A DNA stretch of 64,000 nt from Acidovorax sp. NB1 (GTDB lineage Bacteria; Pseudomonadota; Gammaproteobacteria; Burkholderiales; Burkholderiaceae_C). The notes under the pieces are model-generated. The model did no database searches and was not told the origin of the DNA. It saw nothing but the letters and a program-made list of their open reading frames with translations. How positions within the stretch are numbered: position 1 is the stretch's first letter; each line of letters begins with the position of its first letter. The DNA is taken from the NCBI RefSeq assembly GCF_005405905.1, contig NZ_BJHU01000025.1, positions 124,001-188,000 on the forward strand, given 5' to 3'. Below are positions 57,338 to 64,000 of this stretch, piece by piece. The translations under genes were made by a program, and so were the position numbers.

Positions 57338-58984
57338 TCAGGCAGCCGACGCCGCCCGTGCCCGCAGTGCGCGAATGCCTTCGGAAAACCGCCGCAGCGT
57401 GGGCGTGCTGTCCCCCGGCGGCACCATGAGTTCGATGAGCTGAAACCGCCCGCGCTCGGCAAATGCGGCATCGAGCGCCGCCTTGAACTGCGCGCGGGTA
57501 TGCACCCGGTGGCCGCGCCCGCCCAGCGCGTCGGCGGCCTGGGCCAGGTGCCAGTCGCCCAGCGCGGCGCAGCGCGATTCGGTCTGGAAGGCGCGGATCA
57601 TCTCCCAGGTCTGGTTGTTGAGCACGATGACCACCGGGTCCAGCCCCAGGCGCGGGCAGTTGCCCAGCTCCCAGCCCGTCATCTGGAAGGCGCCGTCGCC
57701 CACCAGGACCAGGCTGCGCTGGCCCGAGGCCACCTGTGCGCCGATGCCCGCAGGCACGCCAAAACCCATGGACGCGTAGTAGCCCGGCGCCACCAGCGGC
57801 GTGGGCAGCAGCTCCATGGCGGCGAAGAGGCAGTCGCCAATGTCGGCCACGATGTTCATGGGACCCTGCGCACGGATGTGGTCGTTGAGCGCGCGGGAGA
57901 GGTCGGCCGCGCACACGGGGGTGTCGTCAGCCACCAGGCCTTCGGGGCATACCGGTGCAGGCGGCAGTGTGCGCGTGGCCTGCTGGCCCACCGCCGGGGC
58001 GCGCGCCAACAGCGCCTCCACCAGCGCGGCCAGGGGGATGTTCGGGTACAGGTGGTGGCCCACGCGCGCCTCGCGGTGCGCGGCGATGAGCGCGCGGCGG
58101 AAGTCCATGCGCTGGGCGCTCACGCCGAAGTTGCTGTCCGACAGGATGGCGCCCAGCATCATGGGCAGGTCGGAATCGTCGAGCAGCGCGCTCGTCTCGG
58201 GCGCGCCCGCCACGCCCAGGTAGGTGCCGTGGAAGGGCACACCCTCCTCGGCCAGCAAGCCCCGGCCCATGAAGGTGGTGAGCACCGGCAGCTGCAGGCG
58301 CCGCGCCAGCTCGGCCACACGGCCCTCCAGGCCGAAGCGGCGCACCTCCACGTCCACCACCAGCACGGGGCGCTGGGCGGCGTCAATGCGGGCCATCCAT
58401 TCGTCGGCGCACTCGGCCACGGCGGCTTCATTGAAGGGGCTGGGCGGCAGCAGGGGCACCTCGGCCATGGGATGCAGCGTCATATCGCGCGGCACCTCGA
58501 TGAGCACGGGCTGTGAGTATTCGCGGCAGCTGCGCAGCACGCGGGCGAGATCGGCGGGCGCAGTGGCGGGGTCGGACAGGCGCACCTGGTCGCAGGTGAT
58601 CTCGCGGAAGATGCGCCACTGCGAATCGACATGCCGCACCTGGTGGTGCAGCACCAGGCCCGAGTGCGCCTCCACCTCGCCCGGGCAGCCGGCCAGCACC
58701 ACCAGGGGTGAGCGCTCGGCATAGGCCCCGGCTACGGCGTTGACCACGTTGAGCGCGCCCGCGCCGTAGGTGACGGCCACCACGCCCAGCCCGCAGTGCA
58801 TGCGCGCGGCCGCGTCGGCGGCAAAGCCCAGCGAGGGCTCGTGGCTGAGCGTGACCAGGGGCAGGATGCCGCTCTCTTCAATCTGTTTGAACAGGGGCAG
58901 GATGAAGTCGCCGGGGATGCCGAAAATCTCGCGCGCGCCGTGGGTTTTGAGCGCGTGCAGCAGCTGGAGGCCAAGGGGGTTCAT
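57338..58984 (-). CDS. ipdC: Indolepyruvate/phenylpyruvate decarboxylase (TPP-dependent)
   Basis: A 548-residue thiamine-diphosphate decarboxylase resembling the Azospirillum indolepyruvate/phenylpyruvate group. The activating Glu lies in LSHEPSLGFAADA (about 48-60). The TPP/Mg motif begins LVGDGAFQMTGWELGN and ends VIVLNNQTWEM. The predicted reaction converts indole-3-pyruvate or phenylpyruvate to the aldehyde, a route to indole-3-acetate or phenylacetate. ATG 58984 gives the expected N-terminus. It faces recQ convergently across 68 bp. Confidence 0.88.
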   Translation of the reverse strand: MNPLGLQLLHALKTHGAREIFGIPGDFILPLFKQIEESGILPLVTLSHEPSLGFAADAAARMHCGLGVVAVTYGAGALNVVNAVAGAYAERSPLVVLAGCPGEVEAHSGLVLHHQVRHVDSQWRIFREITCDQVRLSDPATAPADLARVLRSCREYSQPVLIEVPRDMTLHPMAEVPLLPPSPFNEAAVAECADEWMARIDAAQRPVLVVDVEVRRFGLEGRVAELARRLQLPVLTTFMGRGLLAEEGVPFHGTYLGVAGAPETSALLDDSDLPMMLGAILSDSNFGVSAQRMDFRRALIAAHREARVGHHLYPNIPLAALVEALLARAPAVGQQATRTLPPAPVCPEGLVADDTPVCAADLSRALNDHIRAQGPMNIVADIGDCLFAAMELLPTPLVAPGYYASMGFGVPAGIGAQVASGQRSLVLVGDGAFQMTGWELGNCPRLGLDPVVIVLNNQTWEMIRAFQTESRCAALGDWHLAQAADALGGRGHRVHTRAQFKAALDAAFAERGRFQLIELMVPPGDSTPTLRRFSEGIRALRARAASAA

Positions 58985-59148
58985 GGGCTGGGTTCCTTGC
59001 AGAGGGTGCCGTTGTGCGGCGATGGCGGATGATCCGCGCGGGCTGTGCAAGGCGCCTCTGATGCGCATCAAAGCGCGCGGGGTATCGCCGAAGTTCGCAT
59101 GTTTATTTCAAACCAAGCATTTTTGCGCAGGAAAAAGGCGTGCAGCGT

Positions 59149-59880
59149 TCACGCGCGGCGCAGTGCAAAGCTTGGGAACAGCGCGGCCAGCTGCTGCCGG
59201 TGCGCGTCCGTCAGCGCCCAGGCTGGTGCGCCGGGCGTGCGGCATTCCTGCAGCGCCCAGCGGCGCACGCCGCGCGCGGCCAGGGTGCGGGCAAGGTCCA
59301 GCAGCTCGTCCACGCCGAACAGCCCGGCGTGCCAGGTGGTGCGGCATTCGTGGTCGGTGCCGTGGGCCAGCAGCACCTCCAGCGCGTCCCAGGCGCGCGC
59401 ACCGCTGCCGGGCGTCGCGGTGATGGCGTCGTAACGTTGCGGCAAGGCCTTGATGTCCAGGCCCACCCAGTCCAGCTGCGCCAGCAGGGCCGCGAGCCGC
59501 CCGGGGTACATGCCACCGGTGTGCAGCGCGGTCTGCAGGCCCAAAGCCCGCACCTCGGCCAGCGCAGCGGGCAGTGCGGCCTGCAGCGTGGGCTCGCCGC
59601 CGGAAAACACCACGCCGTCGAGCAAACCACGGCGGCTTTGCAGAAAAGCCAGTGCGCGCTCCCACGGCAGCGCGGGCGGCGCCGTGGCATCGAGCAGCTC
59701 GGGGTTGTGGCAGTAGCCGCAGCGCCAGGGGCAGCCCTGGCAATAGACCACCGCCGCAAGACGGCCGGGGAAGTCGATGGTGGTCAGCGGCGTGAGGCCG
59801 CCCAGGCGCAAGGACTGCGCTTCAGCAGGCGCCGCTGCGGCAACCACCAGCGTGCTCTGCAAAGAAGCGGCGCTCGGCAT
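59149..59880 (-). CDS. nrdG: Anaerobic ribonucleotide reductase-activating protein NrdG
   Basis: A 243-residue radical SAM activase that generates the glycyl radical on NrdD. The cluster motif is C50-PWR-C54-GY-C57 (GCPWRCGYCHNPEL), with FSGGEPTLQ and DIKALPQRYDAI beyond. The ATG at 59880 lies inside the preceding small gene (59-base overlap); later GTG or TTG starts near 59847 or 59808 would avoid most of it, and the family core starts at about residue 25. It follows the glycyl-radical peptide and the NrdD body in the same direction. Confidence 0.9.
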   Translation of the reverse strand: MPSAASLQSTLVVAAAAPAEAQSLRLGGLTPLTTIDFPGRLAAVVYCQGCPWRCGYCHNPELLDATAPPALPWERALAFLQSRRGLLDGVVFSGGEPTLQAALPAALAEVRALGLQTALHTGGMYPGRLAALLAQLDWVGLDIKALPQRYDAITATPGSGARAWDALEVLLAHGTDHECRTTWHAGLFGVDELLDLARTLAARGVRRWALQECRTPGAPAWALTDAHRQQLAALFPSFALRRA

Positions 59881-60025
59881 GCTCGCCGCGCTTGCCGGTG
59901 TTGAAGCTGGCCACCGGGCGGTGGTAGCCCATTACGCGGGTCCAGACCTCGCAGGGCTGGCGCTCGTCGTCGGTGAGCTGCACGGCGGCCAGGGCGGTGT
60001 GTTCAGCGGGAGAAAAGTGACTCAT
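59822..60025 (-). CDS. nrdD: Separate glycyl-radical C-terminal peptide of anaerobic ribonucleotide reductase
   Basis: A 67-residue protein matching the extreme C-terminus of class III NrdD. The radical motif is RVMGY (residues 30-34), making Gly33 the radical site, followed by HRPVASFNTGKRGEHAERR. It has its own strong AAGGAG upstream of ATG 60025. In single-chain NrdD this segment follows the zinc-binding CPRC region, which here ends the separate large gene at 60113. The large protein lacks a radical motif, so both chains are needed. Extra C-terminal cysteines (GGCRSGAC) may bind metal or reduce. It overlaps nrdG. Confidence 0.85.
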   Translation of the reverse strand: MSHFSPAEHTALAAVQLTDDERQPCEVWTRVMGYHRPVASFNTGKRGEHAERRFFAEHAGGCRSGAC

Positions 60026-60044
60026 GGTGTGCTCCTTGGGGTTG

Positions 60045-60110
60045 AAATACTATGATTTTGATAGCTGTCAATGCTTGATAGACGGGCGGAAATGCCCTTT
60101 TTTATTCATA
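60045..60110 (+). repeat. Dispersed repeat, copy D, in the nrdD split
   Basis: ACTATGATTTTGATAGCTGT, then AATGCTTGATAGACGGGCGG and TGCCCTTTTTTATTC. It occupies nearly all of the gap between the large nrdD gene and the glycyl-radical peptide gene. Confidence 0.8.
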
Positions 60111-60112
60111 AA

Positions 60113-62131
60113 TCATGCCGCCAGACGCGCGCGTTTAGCAGCCAGCCGCTCTTCGTCGCAGCGTGGGCAGAACGGGTGCTCGCCCGCCAGGTAGCCGTGC
60201 GTGGGGCAGATGGAGAACGTGGGTGTGACGGTGATGTAGGGCAGGCGAAAGTTCGTCAGCGCCCGTTTCACCAGCTCGCGGCAGGCAGCGCCGCTGGAGA
60301 CGCGTTCGCCCATGTACAGGTGCAGCACAGTGCCGCCGGTGTATTTGGACTGCAGCTGCTCCTGGCGCATCAGGGCTTCGAACGGGTCGTCGGTGAAGCC
60401 CACGGGCAACTGCGAGGAGTTGGTGTAGTACGGCTGCTCGGCCGTGCCCGCCTGCAGGATGCCGGGCCAGCGCTTCCTGTCTTCCTTGGCGAAGCGGTAG
60501 GTGGTGCCCTCGGCGGGCGTGGCCTCCAGGTTGTAGAGGTGGCCGGTTGCTTCCTGGAAGTCGGTCATGCGCGCGCGTACATGGTCGAGCAGGCGCAAGG
60601 CCAGGCGATGGCCTGCTTCGCTGGTGATGTCTTCGCGGCCGCTCGTGAAGTTGCGCACCATCTCGTTGATGCCGTTCACACCCAGCGTGCTGAAGTGGTT
60701 GCGCAGCGTGCCCAGATAGCGTTTGGTGTAAGGGAACAGGCCCTGGTCCATGAGCCGCTGGATGAGCTTGCGTTTGGTCTCCAGGCTCTGCTTGCCCAGT
60801 TCCATCAGGCGGTCAAGCGCGGCAAACAGGCCCGCTTCATCGCCCGCATGCTGGTAGCCCAGGCGCGCGCAGTTGATGGTGACCACGCCCAGGCTGCCCG
60901 TCTGCTCGGCGCTGCCGAACAGGCCGTTGCCGCGCTTCAGAAGCTCGCGCAGATCGAGCTGCAGGCGGCAGCACATCGAACGCACCATGTTCGGCTCCAG
61001 CTCAGAGTTGATGAAGTTCTGGAAGTACGGCAGGCCGTACTTGGCGGTCATGTCGAACAGCAGTTGCGCGTTCTCGCTCTCCCAGGGGAAATCCTTGGTG
61101 ATGTTGTACGTGGGGATGGGGAAGGTGAACACGCGCCCCTTGGCATCGCCCGTGGTCATCACATCGATGTAGGCGCGGTTGATGAGGTCCATCTCGGCCT
61201 GCAGGTCGCCGTAGGCAAACGGCATCTCCTGGCCAGCGATCACGGGCACCTGCTCGCGCAGGTCGTCGGGGCAGGTCCAGTCGAAGGTGAGGTTGGTGAA
61301 CGGCGTCTGCGTGCCCCAGCGCGAGGGCACGTTGAGGTTGTAGACCAGCTCCTGGATGCACTGGCGCACGGCGGCGTAGTCCATGGCATCGATGCGCACG
61401 AAGGGCGCCATGTAGGTGTCGAACGACGAGAACGCCTGTGCGCCCGCCCACTCGTTTTGCAGAGTGCCCAGGAAGTTCACGATCTGCCCCACGGCGGAAC
61501 TCATGTGCTTGGGCGGCCCCGCCTCGACCTTGCCTGGCACGCCGTTCAGGCCCTCGTGCAGCAGCGTGCGCAGCGACCAGCCCGCGCAGTAGCCGCTGAG
61601 CATGTCCAGGTCATGGATGTGCATGTCGCCATTGCGGTGCGCCTCGCCGATCTCCGGCGTGTAGACGTGCGACAGCCAGTAGTTGGCCGTGACCTTGCCC
61701 GCCACGTTCAGGATCAGCCCGCCCAGCGAGTAGCCCTGGTTGGCATTGGCGTTCACGCGCCAGTCGGCCCGCGTGAGGTATTCGTTGATGGAGCTTTCCA
61801 CATCGACCAGCGTCTGCTTGTCAGCGCGCAAGGTAGCGTGCTGCTCGCGGTAGACGATGTAGGCGCGCGCGGTGGCCAGGTGGTTGGCGGCGATCAGCGT
61901 CTGCTCGGCCACGTCCTGGATCTGCTCCACCGTGGGCGCTTCGCCCTGGAAGCGGTGGATCAGCACCTTGGTGACCTGCGCGGTGAGCAGTGCGGCTTCT
62001 TCTGCGCCATATTCGCCCGAAGCCTGGCCCGCGCTGGCCAGCGCAGCACGGATGCGTTCAGGGTCAAAAGGAACACGCTGGCCGCTGCGCAAGAGGACTT
62101 CGCGGGGCAAAGTGACGAGGGTGGGCGCCAT
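60113..62131 (-). CDS. nrdD: Anaerobic ribonucleoside-triphosphate reductase large chain (no glycyl-radical site)
   Basis: A 672-residue class III reductase body. An ATP-cone allosteric domain covers about 10-95 (GQRVPFDPERIRAALASAGQ). The catalytic barrel includes HIHDLDMLSGYCAGWSL (C182), SMCCRLQ and VVTINCARLGYQ. The C-terminus stops after the zinc-type CPTHGYLAGEHPFCPRCDEE, before the RVxGY radical loop that canonical NrdD continues into; that loop is encoded next door at 59822-60025. NrdR boxes lie 30-77 bases upstream of the ATG. Function: anaerobic dNTP synthesis. Confidence 0.93.
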   Translation of the reverse strand: MAPTLVTLPREVLLRSGQRVPFDPERIRAALASAGQASGEYGAEEAALLTAQVTKVLIHRFQGEAPTVEQIQDVAEQTLIAANHLATARAYIVYREQHATLRADKQTLVDVESSINEYLTRADWRVNANANQGYSLGGLILNVAGKVTANYWLSHVYTPEIGEAHRNGDMHIHDLDMLSGYCAGWSLRTLLHEGLNGVPGKVEAGPPKHMSSAVGQIVNFLGTLQNEWAGAQAFSSFDTYMAPFVRIDAMDYAAVRQCIQELVYNLNVPSRWGTQTPFTNLTFDWTCPDDLREQVPVIAGQEMPFAYGDLQAEMDLINRAYIDVMTTGDAKGRVFTFPIPTYNITKDFPWESENAQLLFDMTAKYGLPYFQNFINSELEPNMVRSMCCRLQLDLRELLKRGNGLFGSAEQTGSLGVVTINCARLGYQHAGDEAGLFAALDRLMELGKQSLETKRKLIQRLMDQGLFPYTKRYLGTLRNHFSTLGVNGINEMVRNFTSGREDITSEAGHRLALRLLDHVRARMTDFQEATGHLYNLEATPAEGTTYRFAKEDRKRWPGILQAGTAEQPYYTNSSQLPVGFTDDPFEALMRQEQLQSKYTGGTVLHLYMGERVSSGAACRELVKRALTNFRLPYITVTPTFSICPTHGYLAGEHPFCPRCDEERLAAKRARLAA

Positions 62132-62160
62132 GGGTTCTCACAATCCAACAGGGGTTTAAA

Positions 62161-62208
62161 ACACTACCTATGGTGTCCACGATACCCATCAAACACTATA
62201 GGTAGTTT
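62161..62208 (-). promoter_or_regulatory. Tandem NrdR boxes upstream of nrdD
   Basis: Two 16-bp sites, ACACTACCTATGGTGT (62161-62176) and ACACTATAGGTAGTTT (62193-62208), matching the NrdR consensus ACACWATATATWGTGT in their conserved ends. Centres are 32 bp apart, about three helical turns, as is usual for cooperative NrdR repression of nrd operons. Confidence 0.85.
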
Positions 62209-62240
62209 GACCCAACACAACCGGGACGGTAAGCAGGGGT

Positions 62241-62270
62241 AAAAAAAAGCCGGCACAAGGGCCGGCAAAA
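62241..62270 (-). terminator. Rho-independent terminator after the hemerythrin gene
   Basis: GCCGGC (62249-62254) and GCCGGC (62261-62266) form a perfect stem around a 6-base loop; on the minus strand it is followed by eight Ts. Confidence 0.85.
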
Positions 62271-62355
62271 GGAAGGTGCCCTCAGGCCCTACCGATGGAT
62301 CAGGGTGCATGCGAAGGCATGCGATGGGTGCGCGATGGCGCGGTGACTCAATGGC

Positions 62356-62784
62356 TCAATGGCAGTCGGCGGTTTCTTCTTCCTCGATGCGGGGATAGAA
62401 GTCATGGTCTTCGCGCTGCATGCGCTCGAACACCCGGCGCAGCACCACGTTGGCCTCGTCCCGAAAGCCCTGGGCGTTGCGGCGCACGTTCTCGGCCGTG
62501 TTCCAGCGGCGCGCAAACGCGTCGTATGCGCTGGCGATCGAGGCCATCTCGCTCTGGTACTGGCGGCCCAGGCGCGCCAGCTCCACGTTGCCGCCGCGCT
62601 GCAGCGCGGGGTACAGCACCTGGTCTTCCACGGCCAGGTGCAGCTTGATGGTGCCGCTCATGGCCACGATGCCCTGCGCGATGGCACTGGCATTGCCTTC
62701 CACGCCCGCCTGGGCCAAGGCGCGCAAGGTGGCAATGCTGCGCAGGATGTCGGTGTGCTGGTGCTTGAATTTGTCGAGGTTCAT
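62356..62784 (-). CDS. Hemerythrin HHE domain protein
   Basis: A 142-residue four-helix di-iron protein of the hemerythrin HHE family. Likely ligands are in KHQHTDIL (residues 7-14), KLHLAVEDQVLYP (about 47-59) and REDHDFYPRIEEEE near the C-terminus. A strong AAGGAG precedes ATG 62784. It follows the nitric oxide reductase gene by 84 bp on the same strand and ends before a strong terminator, so it likely senses, binds or helps detoxify NO or O2, or repairs iron-sulfur sites under nitrosative stress. Confidence 0.92.
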   Translation of the reverse strand: MNLDKFKHQHTDILRSIATLRALAQAGVEGNASAIAQGIVAMSGTIKLHLAVEDQVLYPALQRGGNVELARLGRQYQSEMASIASAYDAFARRWNTAENVRRNAQGFRDEANVVLRRVFERMQREDHDFYPRIEEEETADCH

Positions 62785-62868
62785 GTTCGCTCCTTGTGGG
62801 ATGAATGAATGAAGGGATGAAGGGCCTGCGCTGCCGCCGGGGGTGGTGGCCGCAGCGCGCGGCGCGGC

Positions 62869-64000
62869 TCAGCGGCGGGACTCCGCCAGGTAAACCCCTG
62901 CGGTGGCTGCCGGGGCCCGCGAGCCGAACAGCCCGCTCACCACCTGCCAGGCCACGGCAAGCGCGCCGACGATGAAGACCACGTCGCCGAAGGTGCGCAC
63001 CCAGCGCAGGGTCTGGATGAAGGGCTGCTGCATGAAGGCCTCGCCCCGGGCGTACCACAGGCCTTCGCTCACGCTGGCGTGGAACTGGAACAGGCCGATG
63101 GGCAGCAGGCTGGTCGCGATCATCAGCACCAGGCCGGCGTTGAGCCACCAGAAGCCGGTCTTCATCAGCCTGTCGCTGAACACCAGCTGCGGGCGGATGT
63201 AGCGCAGCACCAGCAGCGTGAAGCCCAGCGCCAGGAAGCCGTACACACCGAACAGCGCGGCATGGGCGTGCACCGGCGTGGTGTTGAGGCCCTGCAGGTA
63301 ATACAGCGCAATCGGCGGGTTGATCATGAAGCCGAAGACGCCCGCGCCCAGCATGTTCCAGAAAGCAACGGCCACGAAGCACATCAGCGGCCACTTGAGG
63401 TTGGCCATCCACTTCGCGCGGTGCTGCAGGCGCCAGTGCTCCCAGGCCTCGTGGCCCAGCACCACGAGCGGCACCACTTCGAGCGCGCTGAACGATGCAC
63501 CCACGGCCATCACCGGCGTGGTGGTGCCCGCGAAGTACAGGTGGTGGAAGGTGCCAGGCACGCCGCCCAGCATGAACAGCGAGGCCGAGGCCAGGCTGGC
63601 CGCTGTGGCCATGCGGGGCGACACGAGGCCGAGCGTGGAGAAGATGAAGGCCAGCGCCGTGGTGGCGAACACTTCAAAGAAGCCCTCGACCCACAGGTGC
63701 ACGACCCACCAGCGCCAGTACTCCATCACCGACAGGTGGGTGCGCTCGCCGTAGAAGAAGCCCGCGCCGTAGAACAGGCCGATGGCCACCACCGAGGCAG
63801 TGAGCAGCGCCAGCAGGTTCTTGTCGCCAGGCTGGCGGAACGCGGGCACGATGCCGCGCAGCATGAGCACGAGCCAGAAGGCCACGCCGGTGAACTTGCC
63901 GATCTGCCACAGGCGGCCCAGGTCCACGTATTCGTAGCCCTGGTGGCCCAGCCAGAAGTTCCACTCGGGCGGCATGATCTGCGCAATCGCCAGGTAGTTG
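62869..64000 (-). CDS. norB: Nitric oxide reductase large subunit, quinol type (partial)
   Basis: The C-terminal 377 residues of a heme-copper-superfamily NO reductase; the N-terminus lies beyond the right edge. Conserved segments include MPPEWNFWLGHQGYEYVDLG (qNOR-like), HLWVEGFFEVFATT with the functional Glu, GTFHHLYFAG (metal-site His pair) and TTPVHAHAALFGVYG (heme His). At least eight membrane helices are visible. It reduces 2 NO to N2O at the inner membrane. Together with hemerythrin and the class III reductase it marks an oxygen-limited physiology block. Confidence 0.92.
   Translation of the reverse strand, partial: NYLAIAQIMPPEWNFWLGHQGYEYVDLGRLWQIGKFTGVAFWLVLMLRGIVPAFRQPGDKNLLALLTASVVAIGLFYGAGFFYGERTHLSVMEYWRWWVVHLWVEGFFEVFATTALAFIFSTLGLVSPRMATAASLASASLFMLGGVPGTFHHLYFAGTTTPVMAVGASFSALEVVPLVVLGHEAWEHWRLQHRAKWMANLKWPLMCFVAVAFWNMLGAGVFGFMINPPIALYYLQGLNTTPVHAHAALFGVYGFLALGFTLLVLRYIRPQLVFSDRLMKTGFWWLNAGLVLMIATSLLPIGLFQFHASVSEGLWYARGEAFMQQPFIQTLRWVRTFGDVVFIVGALAVAWQVVSGLFGSRAPAATAGVYLAESRR

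Noticed and set aside
60056-60070. FNR/ANR-like site TTGATAGCTGTCAA near the nrdD split
   Set aside because: It is part of the dispersed repeat consensus (the ATAGCT region) and similar half-sites occur in other copies next to unrelated genes; position inside the operon also argues against a real activator site.
60071-62242. A 720-codon open frame antisense to nrdD
   Set aside because: Same high-GC antisense artefact. NrdD motifs and NrdR boxes fix the real strand.

Overview
The window is GC-rich, densely packed chromosomal DNA from a betaproteobacterium. It most resembles a Comamonadaceae member (Acidovorax or a close relative), judging by the protein families, a methionine synthase split into two genes, an S-adenosylhomocysteine riboswitch and a dispersed intergenic repeat family. 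That placement is inference; there is no rRNA gene to confirm it. I see no tRNA or rRNA genes, no CRISPR array, no insertion sequence and no phage.

Left part (1-13.7 kb): a two-armed catabolic locus around a divergent promoter at about 10.3-10.46 kb. The left arm encodes a 6-hydroxynicotinate-reductase-type enzyme, a UPF0280 (ApbE-like) protein, two DUF1185 paralogues, a complete branched-chain-amino-acid-type ABC importer, an exported nicotinamidase-like hydrolase and a second substrate-binding protein that runs off the left edge. The right arm encodes a 7Fe ferredoxin, a ferredoxin-NADP reductase, a TetR regulator and an enamidase-type amidohydrolase. Together these look like a pathway for reductive opening of an N-heterocyclic ring: nicotinamide or nicotinate is delivered, electrons pass NADPH to Fpr to ferredoxin to the reductase, and enamidase opens the ring. 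The known relatives come from anaerobic nicotinate fermentation. This is the best candidate in the window for an under-described system.

13.7-25 kb: a glycine-zipper membrane protein whose coding sequence contains a copy of the dispersed repeat; a YihY membrane protein; an SDR, acyl-CoA dehydrogenase and CoA ligase operon; a serine hydrolase; shikimate kinase; a low-GC patch with two small unknown genes framed by related short repeats; a VOC protein; and a LysR/RidA divergent pair.

25-43 kb: the large half of methionine synthase under an SAH riboswitch; a lipoprotein; a PACE-family efflux protein with its divergent LysR; an MBL-fold hydrolase divergent from a GlxA-type regulator; a GFA protein; PPK2; glutamate dehydrogenase; an adenylate-forming ligase translationally coupled to an MFS carrier; and a convergent diguanylate cyclase and c-di-GMP phosphodiesterase pair.

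43-57 kb: a CorA-like protein; an SH3-domain protein; an exported argininosuccinate-lyase-like enzyme with a divergent LysR; a U32 peptidase-family protein; ttcA; the homocysteine-binding half of methionine synthase in an operon with GNAT and rhodanese genes; a MocR-type regulator; and recQ.

57-64 kb: an indolepyruvate/phenylpyruvate decarboxylase; then an anaerobic group with nrdG, a 67-residue glycyl-radical peptide, the large NrdD body lacking that domain, a pair of NrdR boxes, a hemerythrin and a quinol-type nitric oxide reductase that runs off the right edge. The class III ribonucleotide reductase is therefore split, and a repeat copy lies exactly in the split.
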